A stretch of 64,000 bases of DNA from Dyella mobilis (GTDB lineage Bacteria; Pseudomonadota; Gammaproteobacteria; Xanthomonadales; Rhodanobacteraceae), in assembly GCF_016904945.1 (NCBI RefSeq), contig NZ_JADIKF010000039.1:806001-870000 (forward strand). Direction: 5' to 3'. This document shows, in pieces, positions 61,519 through 64,000 of this stretch. The notes below the pieces were generated by a model. The model ran no database searches, was not told the DNA's origin, and saw only the letters and a program-made list of their open reading frames with translations. The position numbers and the translations under genes were made by a program. Each line of letters begins with the position of its first letter. Within the stretch, counting starts at the first letter, position 1.

Positions 61519-61549
61519 ACGCCCTGTCCCGATTCGGGCAGGGCGTTTT
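61519..61549 (+). terminator. Terminator-like hairpin between fabH and fabD
   Basis: ACGCCCTG-T-CCCG and CGGG-CAGGGCGT form a 12-bp stem with one bulged T, loop ATT, then TTTT. It lies 70 bases after fabH and 85 before fabD, so fabD-fabG may have a separate promoter. Confidence 0.8.
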
Positions 61550-61633
61550 CGTGATGGATTCGCGAATACGGCTGCGTATGCACGCCGATGCTGGCACCAT
61601 TACGCCTTTCCAATCGAGAGACATGCATTCCCC

Positions 61634-62575
61634 ATGACGGCCGCTTCGCTCGCTTTCGTTTTTCCAGGGCAGGGTTCGCAATCGGTAGGCATGCTTGCCG
61701 ATCTCGCTGCAGCCCACCCCGATGTGAAAGCTACCTTTGACGAGGCTTCGCAGGGGGCGGGTGTCGACTTGTGGGCGCTGAGCCAGCAAGGTCCGGAAGA
61801 CCAGCTCAACCGCACCGAAAACACGCAACCGGCTTTGTTGGCTGCCAGCGTGGCGGTGTGGCGCGCGTGGCAGAAACTGGGCGGCGCACAGCCTGCGCAG
61901 CTTTCCGGCCACAGCCTTGGGGAATACAGCGCCCTGGTGTGTGCTGGCGCGCTTTCCCTGCACGACGCGGCGGCCCTGGTGGCCGAGCGCGGTCGCCTGA
62001 TGCAGGCCGCAGTGCCGGCCGGCGTCGGCGCGATGGCCGCGATTATCGGTGGCGACGACCAGCAGATCGCCGATGTCTGCGCAGAAGTGGCACAGGGTCA
62101 GATCGTGGCGCCGGCCAATTTCAATTCGCCGGGACAGCTGGTGATTGCCGGCCATGCCGAGGCGGTGGACAGGGCGCTGGCCCGGCTCGCCGAGCTGGGC
62201 GTGAAAAAAGCGGTGAAGCTTGCCGTTTCGGTTCCCTCGCACAGCGCCTTGATGCGCGAAGCCTCCGACAGATTGGGCGAGCGCATGGCTTCGATCGCGT
62301 GGCAATTGCCTGCCATTCCGGTCGTGCAGAACGCCGAGGCGCGCGCGTACACCTCGCTGGAAGACATTCGCGGTGCCTTGCAGCGGCAGTTGTACCTGCC
62401 GGTGCGCTGGACCGAGTGCGTGCAGGCGCTGGCTGCCGGTGGCACCACGCGCATCGCCGAATGCGGCCCCGGCAAGGTGCTCGCGGGATTGATCAAGCGC
62501 ATCGATAAAAGCATTGAAGCACGCGCGATCGGCACGCCTGCCGAATTCGATGCTGCGCGCGGCGAATGGGCCTGA
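61634..62575 (+). CDS. fabD: Malonyl-CoA:ACP transacylase
   Basis: This 313-residue protein has the nucleophile motif GHSLGEYSAL, FPGQGSQSVGML at the start and SVPSHSALM with the conserved His. It makes malonyl-ACP. It is followed by fabG after 35 bases. Confidence 0.96.
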   Translation: MTAASLAFVFPGQGSQSVGMLADLAAAHPDVKATFDEASQGAGVDLWALSQQGPEDQLNRTENTQPALLAASVAVWRAWQKLGGAQPAQLSGHSLGEYSALVCAGALSLHDAAALVAERGRLMQAAVPAGVGAMAAIIGGDDQQIADVCAEVAQGQIVAPANFNSPGQLVIAGHAEAVDRALARLAELGVKKAVKLAVSVPSHSALMREASDRLGERMASIAWQLPAIPVVQNAEARAYTSLEDIRGALQRQLYLPVRWTECVQALAAGGTTRIAECGPGKVLAGLIKRIDKSIEARAIGTPAEFDAARGEWA

Positions 62576-62610
62576 GCGCCCGACCCAACTGATCTGAAGG
62601 AAATCAAAGG

Positions 62611-63351
62611 ATGAGCACTCTGCAAGGCGAAATTGCGCTGGTCACCGGCGCCAGCCGCGGCATCGGTGCGGCGATTGCCGACGAGCTGGCTGCCATGGGC
62701 GCCACGGTCATCGGCACCGCAACCAGCGAGGCGGGCGCTGCGGCCATCGGCGAGCGGCTGGCGGAGCGCGGCGGCCATGGGCGGGTGCTCAATGTGACCG
62801 ACGCCTCGGCCGTGGATGCGTTGATCGACGATATCGCCAAGCAGTTCGGGCCGGTGTCGATCCTGGTCAACAACGCGGGCATCACCCGCGACCAGCTGTT
62901 GATGCGCATGCGCGACGAAGACTGGCAGGCCATCATCGACACCAATCTCACCTCGGTCTATCGCACTTCCAAGGCGGTGATGCGCGGCATGATGAAGGCG
63001 CGCAAGGGTCGCATCATCTCGATCGCCTCGGTGGTGGGGGTGACCGGCAATCCGGGGCAGGCCAACTACGCGGCAGCCAAGGCCGGCATCATCGCTTTCT
63101 CCAAGTCGCTGGCGCGCGAGATCGGTTCGCGCGGTATCACGGTCAACGTCGTGGCGCCCGGTTTTATCGATACGGATATGACCCGCGGCCTGCCCGAGGA
63201 TGCCAAGCAGGCCATGCTGGGCCAGATTGCGCTGGGGCGGCTGGGCGAGTCGAGCGAGATCGCCAAGGCCGTGGGCTTTCTTGCGTCGCCGGCGGCCAGC
63301 TACATCACCGGCGAGACCCTGCACGTCAACGGCGGCATGTACATGCCCTGA
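62611..63351 (+). CDS. fabG: 3-oxoacyl-ACP reductase
   Basis: This 246-residue short-chain dehydrogenase has cofactor motif [12 protein letters not shown], and catalytic Ser and Tyr-Lys in [20 protein letters not shown]. It reduces 3-oxoacyl-ACP with NADPH. Preceded by AAGGAAATCAAAGG. Two hairpins without T-runs follow it (63361-63377 and 63438-63458). Confidence 0.96.
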   Translation: MSTLQGEIALVTGASRGIGAAIADELAAMGATVIGTATSEAGAAAIGERLAERGGHGRVLNVTDASAVDALIDDIAKQFGPVSILVNNAGITRDQLLMRMRDEDWQAIIDTNLTSVYRTSKAVMRGMMKARKGRIISIASVVGVTGNPGQANYAAAKAGIIAFSKSLAREIGSRGITVNVVAPGFIDTDMTRGLPEDAKQAMLGQIALGRLGESSEIAKAVGFLASPAASYITGETLHVNGGMYMP

Positions 63352-63646
63352 TACATCGCCGGCCCTTGAAAAGGGCCTGGCAGGTGCAAGCTTCGGTTCG
63401 AAGGCAGGGCGCAAGCCGCCTGCATTGTTTGAAACTTGCCGGCCCCGGAAGGGGCGGCAGGCGCCAGGAGTCGTCACGGGCCCCGTTTTAGGCGACAATC
63501 GGCGTTTTCGCGCCGACGCGGATACCGTGGCGGTTCGTTTTCACTGGCACTTGTGGCGGCTTAGCGACTTAGCCACTACAATGCCGCAGAATTTGCCGGC
63601 GGAAAAACCGGTGAGACAGACACACCCCTTGGGAGGTATAGGCAAC
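63352..63646. other. 295-base gap before acpP
   Basis: It holds two hairpins, GGCCCTT/AAGGGCC (63361-63377) and GCCGGCCCC/GGGGCGGC (63438-63458), and a possible -10 TACAAT (63577-63582), whose -35 is unclear. GGGAGGT before the acpP ATG is the ribosome site. It probably carries the acpP promoter. Confidence 0.5.
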
Positions 63647-63886
63647 ATGAGCACCATCGAAGAGCGCGTCAAGAAAATCGTCATCGAGCAGCTGGGCGTG
63701 AAGGAAGATGAGGTCACGGCGAACGCTTCGTTCGTGGACGATCTGGGCGCTGATTCGCTGGACACGGTGGAGCTGGTGATGGCGCTCGAAGAGGAATTCG
63801 AAACCGAAATCCCCGACGAGGAAGCCGAGAAGATCACCACCGTGCAGCAGGCCGTGGATTACATCAAGGCTCACACCAAGGAGTGA
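63647..63886 (+). CDS. acpP: Acyl carrier protein
   Basis: ATG 63647 gives 79 residues; the frame is open far upstream but only this part is real. The phosphopantetheine site is Ser37 in [18 protein letters not shown]. It is acidic and helical, as in all AcpP. GGGAGGT precedes the start. fabF is expected downstream but is outside the window or displaced; a terminator follows. Confidence 0.97.
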   Translation: MSTIEERVKKIVIEQLGVKEDEVTANASFVDDLGADSLDTVELVMALEEEFETEIPDEEAEKITTVQQAVDYIKAHTKE

Positions 63887-63944
63887 TCCGTCGTCTTGCG
63901 GCGGCGCTTCAAGCGTCCCATGCATTGCGTACTGATACCGGAAT

Positions 63945-63967
63945 CTGCGCCGTCTCGGCGCAGTTTT
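63945..63967 (+). terminator. Rho-independent terminator after acpP
   Basis: CTGCGCC and GGCGCAG form a 7-bp stem around GTCTC, followed by TTTT. It lies 59 bases after the acpP stop. Confidence 0.85.
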
Positions 63968-64000
63968 CGTTTCTGCAAGATGTAACGTCCGATCACGTAT

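Noticed and set aside
1..64000. CRISPR arrays, insertion sequences, prophage or an origin of replication.
   Set aside because: No regular direct-repeat array, transposase, integrase, phage structural gene or DnaA-box cluster was found on reading the window and its frames.

Overview
The window reads as chromosome of a high-GC gammaproteobacterium of the order Xanthomonadales (Lysobacterales), most likely the Rhodanobacteraceae (Dyella/Rhodanobacter/Luteibacter type). This is inferred from protein recognition and gene order only: System I cytochrome c maturation, a MetX-type O-succinyltransferase, kynurenine monooxygenase, PhaB/PhaR, the exbBD-msbA-lpxK-kdkA block and a yceF-yceD-rpmF-fabHDG-acpP block. 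No search was run.

Positions 1-9,800 are an accessory region. It is visibly less GC-rich than the rest, gene-sparse, and made of single hypothetical genes, several with signal peptides. A short motif (core TTTCGACYC) recurs just after stop codons, once as a perfect 7-bp hairpin. The region also holds a frameshifted TraB-family gene, two MacB-like ABC permeases behind a candidate sigma-54 promoter with upstream palindromes, a DUF695-RraB protein and a Coq7-like diiron protein. It ends at a HigBA-type toxin-antitoxin pair whose promoter, operator and apparent leaderless start can be read from the sequence.

Positions 10,800-23,300 carry tRNA-Leu(CAA), a cysteine dioxygenase, a MetX-family acyltransferase and a tightly packed minus-strand ccmABCDEFGHI cluster. 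That cluster runs on directly from kmo and a DUF3293 gene. PhaB and PhaR follow. Positions 23,400-28,300 hold a four-gene efflux operon, marR - outer membrane factor - emrA - emrB, with an inverted repeat at its head. Then come tatD, two glycine-zipper lipoproteins, a SleB-type hydrolase and ygfZ.

Positions 32,385-36,854 form a complete succinate dehydrogenase unit: a tiny SdhAF4-like gene missed by long-ORF calling, sdhCDAB, the FAD-assembly factor sdhE, and ygfX overlapping it. LolC/E-LolD and ComEC follow. Positions 41,517-47,674 are an envelope block: exbB, exbD, msbA, lpxK, a DUF6165 gene, a family 9 glycosyltransferase and the Kdo kinase kdkA.

Positions 48,500-52,200 hold tRNA-Ser(GGA), followed 188 bp later by a copy of its last 19 bases with hairpins between. 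The 4.5S SRP RNA, dnaX, ybaB, recR and a HIT gene come next. Positions 52,271-58,385 contain an Slp-like lipoprotein, a tgpA-DUF58-moxR operon and an ArnT-like glycosyltransferase. The window ends with yceF, a small membrane protein, yceD, rpmF, fabH, fabD, fabG and acpP. There is no plsX between rpmF and fabH, and a terminator-like hairpin lies between fabH and fabD.
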